From: Dorea sp. D27
GTDB taxonomy: Bacteria > Bacillota > Clostridia > Lachnospirales > Lachnospiraceae
NCBI RefSeq assembly: GCF_001185345.1
Contig: NZ_KQ236745.1
Location: 251,781-315,780 of the forward strand
Length of the DNA stretch: 64,000 bases
Direction: 5' to 3'
The notes below the pieces were generated by a model. The model had not been told where the DNA came from. It ran no database searches and worked only from the letters and a program-made list of their open reading frames with translations. Position numbers and translations under genes: made by a program. Positions 54,012 to 63,128 of the stretch are shown here, piece by piece (the first letter of the stretch is position 1; each line of letters begins with the position of its first letter).

Positions 54012-55361
54012 ATGATAAAATCATATATTGAGAAGATAAAGAATTCCGATATATTAAAGAATATAGCCGTGCTTGCATCGGGAGTTGTTATTGGTTATGC
54101 AATTAATATGCTTCTTCTGCCTGTTATCAGCAGAATATTTACCCCATCTGAATTGGGTGAATATGATTTGATTTTAAGTAATGGAAATATCATATCCAGT
54201 TTTGTGACCATGGCTTTGCTGGTTGCAATAATGATACCGAAAGAGGACGGTGAGGCGGTAAAAATCTGCAAGCTGATCAGGACAGCTAATTGTTTATTCC
54301 TTTTAGTGATTTTTGTCGGCATTCTTATTGTCTCACCCAATATTCATATATTTAATGTTAAGGGAAATTATTACTTATCCGTAGTATTTTTGATTTTATA
54401 TGTTTTGCTCTTTAATGAACAGAATGTTTATTATGCATTTGTTAACCGCAAGAAGATGTATAAGATATTGTTCTGGAATCCTATCCTTTCTGCAATAGCG
54501 AACTCTGGGTTTTCAATTGCATTGGGAGCAGCAGGGCTGGGTACAACAGGCTATATTATTGGAACATTATTGTCATATATTGTATGTATAATCCATATGC
54601 GCAGGAAAGTTAATCCATATGAGGGGCATGTTGGCTTGAAGGATTTAAAAGACACTCTTATCAGATATAAAGCGTATCCACTCGTACAGATGCCCGCCAA
54701 TATGGTGTCCATAGTTTCAGCTCAATTACCGATTCAGTTTCTGGGACGTATATTTGGAAGCGCTGCGTTAGGTGGTTACACAATGGCATGTAAGATTCTT
54801 AGCGTACCCGTAACCTTACTTGCTACGCCTGTAAATCGAGTGTATTACAGAGAAGCTGCCGAGAGGTACAGCAGAGGGGAAGACATCGGTGGCCTATGTT
54901 TTGACATGGTGGAGAAGAATATAAAACTTGCAGTAATACCTATAGGAATCCTTGTAATAGCAGGTAAGCAGATAGTTGAGTTTGTATTAGGTTCTGCATG
55001 GGCTGTATCAGGAATATATATTACAGCCCTGGGCTTTCTGTATTTGCTGAAGTATTGTTCTGCGTGTATATCCGGAACTTTTGTAATTGTGGAAAAGCAG
55101 AAGCTGGCATTGATTTGTTCAATATATTCATTATTACAGTACATTGCATGTTTTGTAATAGCAAGAGTATTAAGCCTGACGGTAGTACAGACGGTAATTT
55201 TTTATGCATTCTGTGATGGTATCTGCAATTTTGTGAATATTTTTTTGTGTATAAAGACTACGCAGTTTAGTATGAAGAGATTCGCCGGTTTTGTGGCAAA
55301 ATATATTGTCGGCAGTTCGGTGGTCATCTATGGTATTTATTTTTTTGTGTCACAGCTATAG
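54012..55361 (+). CDS. Wzx-like polysaccharide flippase
   Basis: This is a 449-residue membrane protein with about 12 hydrophobic helices. The start is the ATG at 54012; a much longer reading frame from 53847 runs back into the acetyltransferase gene and is not used. Its N-terminus has GVVIGYAINMLLLPVISRIFTPSELGEYDL, the polysaccharide-transport (MATE/MOP) signature. It would flip the lipid-linked repeat across the membrane. Confidence 0.88.
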   Translation: MIKSYIEKIKNSDILKNIAVLASGVVIGYAINMLLLPVISRIFTPSELGEYDLILSNGNIISSFVTMALLVAIMIPKEDGEAVKICKLIRTANCLFLLVIFVGILIVSPNIHIFNVKGNYYLSVVFLILYVLLFNEQNVYYAFVNRKKMYKILFWNPILSAIANSGFSIALGAAGLGTTGYIIGTLLSYIVCIIHMRRKVNPYEGHVGLKDLKDTLIRYKAYPLVQMPANMVSIVSAQLPIQFLGRIFGSAALGGYTMACKILSVPVTLLATPVNRVYYREAAERYSRGEDIGGLCFDMVEKNIKLAVIPIGILVIAGKQIVEFVLGSAWAVSGIYITALGFLYLLKYCSACISGTFVIVEKQKLALICSIYSLLQYIACFVIARVLSLTVVQTVIFYAFCDGICNFVNIFLCIKTTQFSMKRFAGFVAKYIVGSSVVIYGIYFFVSQL

Positions 55362-55382
55362 TATCGAAAGTGGGATATCGTT

Positions 55383-55931
55383 ATGAGCATAATGAATAAA
55401 ATATACAAATATCTGCCTCATATAAAAAGAGGTATAATATTTTATCTCGACCAGGGGACGAAAGTAGAAGTTGATTCTAATTTAAAACCACGTCTCAGGA
55501 TAGAGACGGTTACAAATCATATGTGTAAAGATGTCTGTGCTGTGAGAAATAAGAATGTTCAGTATGCGTTTGAAAATATGGTTAGCAAAGGACAAGTATG
55601 TGTTTTTGCTTATGTAGACGGTAGGATGGCGGGACATGCTGCGTGTGTGCTGCCGCATAATATTGAAGGGGCTTTTAAGGTAAAAAATAGTGCGTATATA
55701 CACTATTGCTATGTTGATTCAAAGTACAGGGGCAATAATATATATCCGTTAATGTTGAAGTACTTGATTGAGACATGCAGTACTGACAAAGATATTATGA
55801 AGTTCACTATAACAACATCCTTTGATAACAGACCTTCTCAGCTCGGTTTGAAAAAAGTGGGATTTAGTTATTTAAAAAGATATTATTATGTAGAATGGTG
55901 GAAATTTAAATGGAAAAAAATAACAGTTTAA
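55383..55931 (+). CDS. GNAT-type acetyltransferase
   Basis: This 182-residue protein has the GNAT core: VFAYVDGRMAGHAAC, YIHYCYVDSKYRGNNIYPLMLKYLI (the acetyl-CoA loop R-G-x-x-I/G-x) and a late FDNRPSQLGLKKVGF. It may acylate a sugar of the repeat unit. Its end overlaps the next start by 22 bases. The substrate is unknown. Confidence 0.75.
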   Translation: MSIMNKIYKYLPHIKRGIIFYLDQGTKVEVDSNLKPRLRIETVTNHMCKDVCAVRNKNVQYAFENMVSKGQVCVFAYVDGRMAGHAACVLPHNIEGAFKVKNSAYIHYCYVDSKYRGNNIYPLMLKYLIETCSTDKDIMKFTITTSFDNRPSQLGLKKVGFSYLKRYYYVEWWKFKWKKITV

Positions 55932-56902
55932 ATCTAAGTAATAAAGAAAAATATATAAAATTTTGTACTAAAGAAAGAGTTAATATTTTTCAAAAGCCAT
56001 TTTGGATGGATGCAGTTTGCGGAGAAGATAATTGGGATGTTATTTTAGTAGAAAAAGGTGGACAAATAGCAGGCTGCTTAGTTTATGCTTTTATTCGATT
56101 AGGTAATAGAATAAGGGTCATACAGCCTAAGTTTACTCAGTCTAGTGGAGTGGTAATTTCATACCCGCCGAATCAAAACTATGAAAGAAAATTGTCTTAT
56201 GAAAAAGAGATTATGAAAAAGCTAATTGAACAGCTTGAAAGTAAAAATTTAATTAGCTATTTACAAACACAAGATTATAGAGTAACAAATTGGCTTCCTT
56301 TTTATTGGAAAGGTTATAGACAAACAACCTTTTATTCATATCGTATCATGGATATATCAAATGCTGATGCAGTGTTTGACAGTTTTTCTTCGTCTAAAAG
56401 GAAACAGATACGACATGCCACAAAATGTGGAGTTAAGGTTGGAGAAAATTTGTCAGCTAAAGATTTTTATGAATTGCATAAAAAGAGTCTAATATTGAGT
56501 GGTATTGACATCTCATATTCATTTTGCTTATTTGAAAAAATTTATAATGCAGCATATGATAATAATTCTGGACAGGCAATTTATGCTGAAGATGCTGATG
56601 GAAATATAAAAGCTGCTGTGTTTTGTATTTGGGACGATGAATGTGCATTTGATTTGATTTCGGCTATTTACCCTGATTTTAGAAGTAGTGGTGCTCTGAC
56701 ACTTTTAGTATTTGAAATGATAAAGAGGTTGTCTGGCAAGGTGAAATGTTTTGATATGGAAGGCAGTATGATTGAAAGTGTAGAAGATTCATTTAGTAAA
56801 TTAGGAACCAGGCAATTGCCTTATTTTAAAATAGAAAAAGAATTTGTATCCCCGGTGAAGTTACTATATTATAAAATATTAAACAGGTTTAAACAAGTGT
56901 GA
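55910..56902 (+). CDS. FemAB-like GNAT acyltransferase
   Basis: This is a 330-residue protein of the FemAB-type double-GNAT style: FQKPFWMDAVCGEDNWDVILVEKGG at the N-terminus, then SSSKRKQIRHATKCGVKV and a C-terminal segment DLISAIYPDFRSSGALTLLVFEMIKRL. Members add amino acids or acyl groups to cell-wall or sugar substrates. Its codons are more AT-rich than the flanking genes, hinting at separate acquisition. The exact acceptor is unknown. Confidence 0.75.
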   Translation: MEKNNSLNLSNKEKYIKFCTKERVNIFQKPFWMDAVCGEDNWDVILVEKGGQIAGCLVYAFIRLGNRIRVIQPKFTQSSGVVISYPPNQNYERKLSYEKEIMKKLIEQLESKNLISYLQTQDYRVTNWLPFYWKGYRQTTFYSYRIMDISNADAVFDSFSSSKRKQIRHATKCGVKVGENLSAKDFYELHKKSLILSGIDISYSFCLFEKIYNAAYDNNSGQAIYAEDADGNIKAAVFCIWDDECAFDLISAIYPDFRSSGALTLLVFEMIKRLSGKVKCFDMEGSMIESVEDSFSKLGTRQLPYFKIEKEFVSPVKLLYYKILNRFKQV

Positions 56903-56907
56903 ATGTA

Positions 56908-58206
56908 ATGAAAACTAAAATTATAGATTATGTCATAAAGTTTCTTCTAGGTCCGCAAAATGATGAGCTGTCCCGATATATTTCATATGGTGAGGACAGT
57001 GGAAGAGTAGTAATCAAGGAATCTGGTTTTTTTAAGCCGGATACTTATATGACTGAAAACAGCTTACCTTCATTTCCTTTAAAGGAACTGAAAGGTTTAC
57101 CTATCTTATTTGGTGATAATACTATAGAGAAAAAAGATAATAAGATTGTACTGGGCGCAGATATCATCGCCTCGGCTTTTTTTATGATTACGAGATATGA
57201 GGAATATATCCGGACAGATAACAGAGACGGACATGGCCGGTATCTGGGTAAGGGTTCTATTTTATATAAAGCCGGCTGTCTGGAACGGCCTTTGGTTGAT
57301 GAATATGGAAATTTATTGAGAACATGTCTTGCTGAACTGGGCATTCCCGTTAGAACGGTAAAGAAAGGATTCGAGCGTATATATCTCACCCATGACGTCG
57401 ATCAGATATGGCAATGGAAAAATTTATTAAGTGCGATGAGGACTATGGCAAAACGAATCGTATTAAATAAAAGCAATAAAACAGAAAGTATCAAGGCGCG
57501 GTTGAATTATAAAAAATATGACCCCATATATACGTTTCCATGGCTTTTAAAGATGGATAATTCGGTACAGACCCTGACAGAAAAGTGCAAATGTGTTTAT
57601 TTCATAATGGGGTGCAGACATTCGCAGAGAGACTTTGGGTACATTGACAAAGAAAAAGATGTAAAAGATTTTGTGAATTATGTAGAAAATAACGGTGCTA
57701 CTGTCGGCATTCATATCAGTTATGAGGCAGGTAAAGCACCGGAGAATATAAAAAAGGAGAAGAAGAGGATTGAGGGAATCTGCAATCATGAAATAACCTT
57801 AAACAGATATCACTATCTGGCCAGCAGACATCCTCTCGAATTAAAACATTTAGTACGATTTGGTATAACGGATGATTTTACAATGGGCTTCGCAGATGCT
57901 GCCGGATTCAGGTTAGGAACCTGCAGAGCCGTGAAATGGATTGATCTTAATGAAGAAGAAATAACACCCTTAACCTTACACCCTATGACCGTGATGGAGG
58001 TTACGTTAGATGGCAGTGAATATATGGGATTAACGGAAGAGGAAGCTTATAAAAAGGTGTGCAGGCTGCTGGACCACGTATTTGAATATAATGGCGAGGC
58101 CGTTTTACTTTGGCATAATTCTACAGTATCGGCAGCCAGTGATGGATATCAAAGAAGACTTTATGAAAAAACATTGCTTTATCTCAAAAGCAGGATTAAA
58201 AATTAG
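56908..58206 (+). CDS. Polysaccharide deacetylase-like protein
   Basis: This is a roughly 432-residue protein from the ATG at 56908; a GTG at 56899 overlapping the previous gene is possible. The middle holds IYLTHDVDQIWQWKNLL, which includes the T-H-D-V-D metal motif of deacetylase-like proteins, then FIMGCRH and GIHISYEAG, and a late LLWHNSTVS. Such genes often accompany FemAB-like proteins in polysaccharide loci. Activity as an N-deacetylase is inferred. Confidence 0.72.
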   Translation: MKTKIIDYVIKFLLGPQNDELSRYISYGEDSGRVVIKESGFFKPDTYMTENSLPSFPLKELKGLPILFGDNTIEKKDNKIVLGADIIASAFFMITRYEEYIRTDNRDGHGRYLGKGSILYKAGCLERPLVDEYGNLLRTCLAELGIPVRTVKKGFERIYLTHDVDQIWQWKNLLSAMRTMAKRIVLNKSNKTESIKARLNYKKYDPIYTFPWLLKMDNSVQTLTEKCKCVYFIMGCRHSQRDFGYIDKEKDVKDFVNYVENNGATVGIHISYEAGKAPENIKKEKKRIEGICNHEITLNRYHYLASRHPLELKHLVRFGITDDFTMGFADAAGFRLGTCRAVKWIDLNEEEITPLTLHPMTVMEVTLDGSEYMGLTEEEAYKKVCRLLDHVFEYNGEAVLLWHNSTVSAASDGYQRRLYEKTLLYLKSRIKN

Positions 58207-58215
58207 GAGGTTTTT

Positions 58216-59343
58216 ATGGAATTCAGAGATTTAAAAAGCCAGTATAAACGTTTAGAGGGCGAAATTAACGAAGCAGTTGGAAGAGTAATGGCAGACTGTA
58301 ATTTTATTAATGGAAAACAGGTGCAGGAACTGGAAGGAAAACTGGCAGACTATGTAGGAGTAAAGCATTGTGTAACATGTGGGAATGGTACGGATGCTCT
58401 TACAATGATGATGATGGCATGGGACATCAAACCACTTGATGCGGTATTTGTTCCTGATTTTACTTTTTTTGCCTCTGGTGAGGTGGTATCTTTTGAGGGG
58501 GCGACACCGGTATTTTATGACGTTCATAAAGATACATTTAATGCAGATGCAGAATCTCTTGAAAGAGCTATACAGGCAGTATTGGAAGAGGGCAGGCTTA
58601 CACCGAGAGCGGTCATCGGAGTTGACCTGTTCGGGCAGCCTGCGGATTATAAAGCTCTGAAAGCCGTGACTGATAGATACGACCTTCTGCTGCTTGAAGA
58701 TGCGGCACAAGGGTTTGGAGGAAGTATAGCCGGGCAGAGAGCTGGCAGCTTTGGTGATGCAGCGACGACCTCATTCTTTCCTGCTAAGCCGCTTGGCTGT
58801 TATGGTGACGGTGGTGCTATATTCACAAATGATGATGAGGTGGCAGAATATCTCAGGTCCGTCAGAGTGCACGGAAAAGGAACTAAGGGCAAATATGACA
58901 ATGTAAGAATCGGATGGAACTCCAGGTTGGACACGCTGCAGGCAGCAGTTTTACAGGTGAAATTAAAAGCATTTGTTGAATATGAGCTGGAAGCTGTAAA
59001 CAAGGTGGCGGAGTGCTATACGGAGCTGCTTAAAGATGTTGTTCCTACGCCGGCCGTACCAGAAGGCTTTTATTCCAGCTGGGCACAGTATACGATACGT
59101 TTCAGTGATGAGGCAGAAAGGACAAAGGTGCAGGAAGCGCTTAAGAGCGCAGGAATTCCTACAATGATTTATTATCCGAAGGCGATGAGTGCACAGCAGG
59201 CATTTGCAGGGGACAAACAGTACATAGAAAACCTTAAAACACGGGAATTATGTACTACAGTATTATCTCTGCCAATGCATCCATACTTAAATGAGGCAGA
59301 TATACGCATTATCGCGGATGCAGTAAAAAGAGCGCTAGCTTAA
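58216..59343 (+). CDS. DegT/DnrJ/EryC1/StrS aminotransferase (WbpE-like)
   Basis: This is a 375-residue PLP enzyme: EFRDLKSQYKRLEGEI, CVTCGNGTDALTMMMMAW, VFVPDFTFFASGEVVSFEGATPVFYD, LEDAAQGFGG and TSFFPAKPLGCYGDGGAI, where the lysine binds PLP. It probably adds the 3-amino group to UDP-3-keto-GlcNAcA made by the WbpA and WbpB-like enzymes. It is separated from them by five genes but lies in the same transcript. Confidence 0.9.
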   Translation: MEFRDLKSQYKRLEGEINEAVGRVMADCNFINGKQVQELEGKLADYVGVKHCVTCGNGTDALTMMMMAWDIKPLDAVFVPDFTFFASGEVVSFEGATPVFYDVHKDTFNADAESLERAIQAVLEEGRLTPRAVIGVDLFGQPADYKALKAVTDRYDLLLLEDAAQGFGGSIAGQRAGSFGDAATTSFFPAKPLGCYGDGGAIFTNDDEVAEYLRSVRVHGKGTKGKYDNVRIGWNSRLDTLQAAVLQVKLKAFVEYELEAVNKVAECYTELLKDVVPTPAVPEGFYSSWAQYTIRFSDEAERTKVQEALKSAGIPTMIYYPKAMSAQQAFAGDKQYIENLKTRELCTTVLSLPMHPYLNEADIRIIADAVKRALA

Positions 59344-59368
59344 AATATACCATCAAATGGAGGATAAA

Positions 59369-60454
59369 ATGGAAACTCAGCACAACAATGAAATAATAAT
59401 CACGTGGGAGAAGTTCCGTGACAATATCAGGCGCTTCTGGTGGATTATTTTGGCTGCTGTCCTGATAGGAGCAGTGTTAGCTCTCTCTACAAGCGCATCT
59501 GGAAAAACGGTGCCTGATGACAGCTATATGGCGGAAAGCGTCTTCTATCTGAAGTCATCAGACAGCGGAGCGCAAAATAATAAGGAAGCACTGAATAATT
59601 ACGTTGATGCATACAGAGAAAACAGTCTTGAAGCTTCGGGAGAGGCCAGATTAAAGACTTTAGTCAATCTAATGAGTACCGAGGGGGTTAAGCAGGAGAT
59701 TGTACAGGCGATGGCAGAGCGGGGCTTTGACGATTACAAATTTGATGATGGTCAAGTGGAGCTTATACCAGAAGAAAGGCTATTGAATGTTACCGTTAAG
59801 GGAGAATCTGAAGAAGAGACTCTAGCGGTTGCTGAAATATATTCAACAGTGATACAGACCAAAATCTCAGAAATGTCAGATGACTTAGAAGTTGTCTTGT
59901 TACAGGAGCCTTCAGAGAATGTCAGAGTAGAGCATGTATCTGTACCAGGTCAATCGACATCCGTTATGAAATTTGCATTTATACTTGCCCTGTCTCTAAT
60001 TGCAGCGCTTATCGCACTCTTTATATGCTCTTTGTGGGATAAACGGTTCAGAGACAAAAATGAAGTGCCGGCACTTCAGGAGGTCCCTCTATTGGGGCAG
60101 ATCAAAATTGAAAAGGTCAGTAACGACAGTTTGGATATGACGGCGTTCTTACTCAGCCAATATGTAGAAAAGCAGCGTTACCATAGCTGTGCCGTTGTTA
60201 GCCTGGGATCGAAAAAGATTACGGAAGAATTGCTGGAACAGCTGTCAGGCGGTGCAAATAAAATTCTTTCGGATAAAAAGATAGCAGTTATACACGATTC
60301 AGATAATAAGTATGCGGAGTTGGAAAGTAGTGGAATTGACGAGGTAGTGTTGGCAATCGGCAAGAATGATGCTAAAATTGCAGAAGTGGAAGATACAGTG
60401 AATATTTTAAAAATAATGGATAAGAAAATAGTAGGTATCGTTTATGGATATTAA
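59369..60454 (+). CDS. Wzz-like chain-length protein with degenerate kinase-like tail
   Basis: This is a 361-residue protein from the ATG at 59369, five bases after GGAGG. The N-terminus has a membrane helix (RFWWIILAAVLIGAVLALS), then an extracellular region of about 160 residues, a second membrane helix (AFILALSLIAALIALFI), and a cytosolic tail with IAVIHDSDNKYAEL and DEVVLAIGKNDAKIAEVEDTVNIL. That tail resembles a BY-kinase fold but lacks a Walker A loop. It would set polymer length with the polymerase. Confidence 0.82.
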   Translation: METQHNNEIIITWEKFRDNIRRFWWIILAAVLIGAVLALSTSASGKTVPDDSYMAESVFYLKSSDSGAQNNKEALNNYVDAYRENSLEASGEARLKTLVNLMSTEGVKQEIVQAMAERGFDDYKFDDGQVELIPEERLLNVTVKGESEEETLAVAEIYSTVIQTKISEMSDDLEVVLLQEPSENVRVEHVSVPGQSTSVMKFAFILALSLIAALIALFICSLWDKRFRDKNEVPALQEVPLLGQIKIEKVSNDSLDMTAFLLSQYVEKQRYHSCAVVSLGSKKITEELLEQLSGGANKILSDKKIAVIHDSDNKYAELESSGIDEVVLAIGKNDAKIAEVEDTVNILKIMDKKIVGIVYGY

Positions 60455-60472
60455 TGGAGTTATGGTTTTATT

Positions 60473-61921
60473 ATGAAAAAATGTTTGCGGTATTCAGTTT
60501 TGGTTTTGGGCATTATCTTTGCAATACTGGGGATTTGCCTGAAGTCATATAGTTTTGCTCTCTTGTGTACAGTCGCATGTTTTTTGAACAATATTATATA
60601 TTGTTCGGAAAACATAAAAAATAGAATATTTTTTCTCATGTTCCATATTATGATTTTGGTGTTTCTTCTGGGCAGACCAATTATTGAACTGTTTAGAGAC
60701 CATGACTGGTGGAAAGAGTATGTAAAGGAATTTGGCAAAGACAGTCTGTTTTTTGCAATAAATGCTTTGACAATAAGTCTTATTGCGATGTTTGCGGGTG
60801 CTCTCCTGGCCGAACGGCATAAAAAGGAAAAGATACGAGATGTTGTAATTGGCAGGAATACAGATTATATAGAAAAGTTTAGAAATAATCTTCAGATAAT
60901 ATCCGCTGTCATTTTCTACTTTTCCATGATTGCATTCCTTATGCTGGAAGTAGAGAAGCTTATATTTATGAGTGGAAGAGATTATGTGGATTACTATTCT
61001 TCTTTTGTAAGCCATGCGCCTTATATCATACATCTTATCGCCGGGTTTATGAAATACAGCCTGTGCATTTTTCTTGGAACCTTTCCGGAAAAGAAAAAAT
61101 GCTATTTACCTTTGGCCCTGTATTTGATTTCAGCAATTCCCGGTCTCATAATTGGCGTTCGTAATCCGATCATGCTAAATGCGGTATTCATCTTCCTTTA
61201 CTTCTTCATAAGGGACGCACTGCATGATAAAGATAAATGGCTTGGCAAACTGGAAAAAATGGCAATTGGTATAGGAACGCCAGCGGCATTGCTTTTTATG
61301 GGTGCTTATTCCAGCATAAGGGTAGGCAACAGCAATATACCGGATGGGATTGGAAAGTTGTTTGTATCATTTTTTTATGGACAAGGTGTATCCTTTAAAG
61401 TTTTGAATATAGGGTATTCCTGTATGGATATTTTGCCCAACAGGATGGAAAAGAACTATACGTTCGGAGGATTTATTGATTACGTAACTCATGGGGCCAT
61501 AGCACAGAAATTTTTCTCGGCTGAAGCGTTAGACAGTGGCAACAGTGTTAAAAATGCCATGTTGAGCAATAACCTTTCCCACAGCCTGGCATATGTATCA
61601 AAAGGAGATGAATATATAACCGGTCATGGATGGGGCTCGTCGTATTTATTGGAGACCTTTATAGATTTTGGTTATTGGGGAATCGCAGTATACAGTTTCC
61701 TCTTGGCATATATTCTAATAAAAGGCATGAGAATCATTAAGAAGAATTCCTTGACGGCAACCATATTTTTATTTATTCTAACACAGATATTTTTTGTTCC
61801 CAGAGCAGAGGCGACTGGGTTCTTGGATTTTACTATACAGATTGGTTTTTGGCTTGCAGTAGTAATCTGCTATTTAATGGCAGGCCTATGTTGCAAGAAA
61901 TACGAGTTTGTTAAAACATAA
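60473..61921 (+). CDS. Wzy-like polysaccharide polymerase (2)
   Basis: This is a 482-residue protein with about 11 membrane helices. The segment LISAIPGLIIGVRNPIMLNAVFI carries the G-x-R-N pattern of the oligosaccharide repeat-unit polymerase family, and a large extracellular loop follows (DYVTHGAIAQKFFSAEALDSGNS). The ribosome site is poor. Two polymerase-like genes in one locus suggest two polymers or different linkage specificity. Confidence 0.78.
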   Translation: MKKCLRYSVLVLGIIFAILGICLKSYSFALLCTVACFLNNIIYCSENIKNRIFFLMFHIMILVFLLGRPIIELFRDHDWWKEYVKEFGKDSLFFAINALTISLIAMFAGALLAERHKKEKIRDVVIGRNTDYIEKFRNNLQIISAVIFYFSMIAFLMLEVEKLIFMSGRDYVDYYSSFVSHAPYIIHLIAGFMKYSLCIFLGTFPEKKKCYLPLALYLISAIPGLIIGVRNPIMLNAVFIFLYFFIRDALHDKDKWLGKLEKMAIGIGTPAALLFMGAYSSIRVGNSNIPDGIGKLFVSFFYGQGVSFKVLNIGYSCMDILPNRMEKNYTFGGFIDYVTHGAIAQKFFSAEALDSGNSVKNAMLSNNLSHSLAYVSKGDEYITGHGWGSSYLLETFIDFGYWGIAVYSFLLAYILIKGMRIIKKNSLTATIFLFILTQIFFVPRAEATGFLDFTIQIGFWLAVVICYLMAGLCCKKYEFVKT

Positions 61922-61934
61922 CAGGAGGTACGGA

Positions 61935-62711
61935 ATGTTTGAACATTTTGGGTTGAAAGATGTATTTGTTGGTATATGGAAGTATAAATGGAAGATTCTC
62001 ATAGCCAGTGTGTTAGGGACTGTCATAATCGTTGCTATATGTGCGCTGTTCCCGTTCAAAACGGAAAAGATTGATCTGGATGTGGGAAATGTGTCAGAGC
62101 TTCAGATGAAAACAGTTTCATTTTATCTGGACTATAAGGGCACCGGAGAATCAGTAACCTCAAAAAGTCTGAGTGCTGCATTTCTAGCGACAATGAATGA
62201 CAAAGAATGTAGAGAATATACGGCAGATTTGGTGCTGGATAAATATAGTAAAAAAGACATAGCTGGTTTTATGGGAAATGGTGTAACGGAAGCATCTATA
62301 ACTACGAATTCTCTTGCTCAGTATGTGTTTTCAACAACCGATGAAGATAAGTTTGCAATCAAATTAACTGCAAGGACTTCAGATGAGGCATTTACTGAAA
62401 CCTTGTTAGACGCTTACATGTCCTGGTTTAAACAGGTGGCTGCCAACGCGGGAAGCCAAGTGAATGTTGTAGAACTTTCAAGAAATGAACAAGTTGTTTC
62501 TATTGACAACAGTAATACAAAGACACTTATGGAAAAACAGCAGTGGAGTCTGACAAAGGTAGCTGCTCTTGCATTTGTTGTTTGTGTACTGCTTAGTGTA
62601 ATTGGTGCGTTTTTCAAGATATTGTTTGCTCCTACGCTTAATAGGAAGAGTGATTTTGAGGCAGTCGGACTGACGGTTCTAGGAGAAGTAAGTATCAAGG
62701 AAAGGAATTAA
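61935..62711 (+). CDS. Wzz-like chain-length protein (2)
   Basis: This is a 258-residue protein from the ATG at 61935 with AGGAGG six bases upstream. A membrane helix near residue 20 (WKILIASVLGTVIIVAICAL) and another near residue 220 (LAFVVCVLLSVIGAFF) flank an extracellular region. This is the standard Wzz/CpsC layout. It ends at 62711 and the next gene begins at 62713, so the two are probably co-translated. Confidence 0.82.
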   Translation: MFEHFGLKDVFVGIWKYKWKILIASVLGTVIIVAICALFPFKTEKIDLDVGNVSELQMKTVSFYLDYKGTGESVTSKSLSAAFLATMNDKECREYTADLVLDKYSKKDIAGFMGNGVTEASITTNSLAQYVFSTTDEDKFAIKLTARTSDEAFTETLLDAYMSWFKQVAANAGSQVNVVELSRNEQVVSIDNSNTKTLMEKQQWSLTKVAALAFVVCVLLSVIGAFFKILFAPTLNRKSDFEAVGLTVLGEVSIKERN

Positions 62712-62712
62712 T

Positions 62713-63090
62713 ATGGGCGAGAAAAAATCGTATAAATTGAGCAAAGAAGAGAAAGCAAAGGGCCAGATAGAATATGCCACACAGTTAATTGTCGAGCAGG
62801 CCCGTATGAATGGTTGGAAACAGATAGGTTTCACAACAAGTTCTAAATCTGACAGAGCTTTGAAGACCATTGCAGAGTGTGTGAAGGAACTAGGTAAAAA
62901 GGATGAATTAGAAACTCAGATTCTGGAGACGCTGACACAGTATCCAAAGAATGTATTTGAAGCAGAAAAATGTGATACGGTTGTATTTGTTGAACGTTAT
63001 GCATATTGCATGTATTCAGAATTGGAAACATGTTTAGAACTAATGAAGAAGCATAATGTTTCTGTTCTAGGAGTTATTACTTACAGATAG
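62713..63090 (+). CDS. Degenerate BY-kinase-like small protein
   Basis: This is a 125-residue cytosolic protein. It has the late portion of a CpsD/Wzc-type kinase fold: YAYCMYSELETCLELMKKHNVSVLGVITYR, where the family usually has the hydrophobic strand before the C-terminus. No Walker A, Walker B or tyrosine-rich tail is seen. It follows the second Wzz-like gene by one base, the usual place for a CpsD partner. It may be a regulatory partner without kinase activity. Confidence 0.65.
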   Translation: MGEKKSYKLSKEEKAKGQIEYATQLIVEQARMNGWKQIGFTTSSKSDRALKTIAECVKELGKKDELETQILETLTQYPKNVFEAEKCDTVVFVERYAYCMYSELETCLELMKKHNVSVLGVITYR

Positions 63091-63128
63091 ATGTTACTAG
63101 ATAGTACGGCACAAAGAGGAAATTAAAG

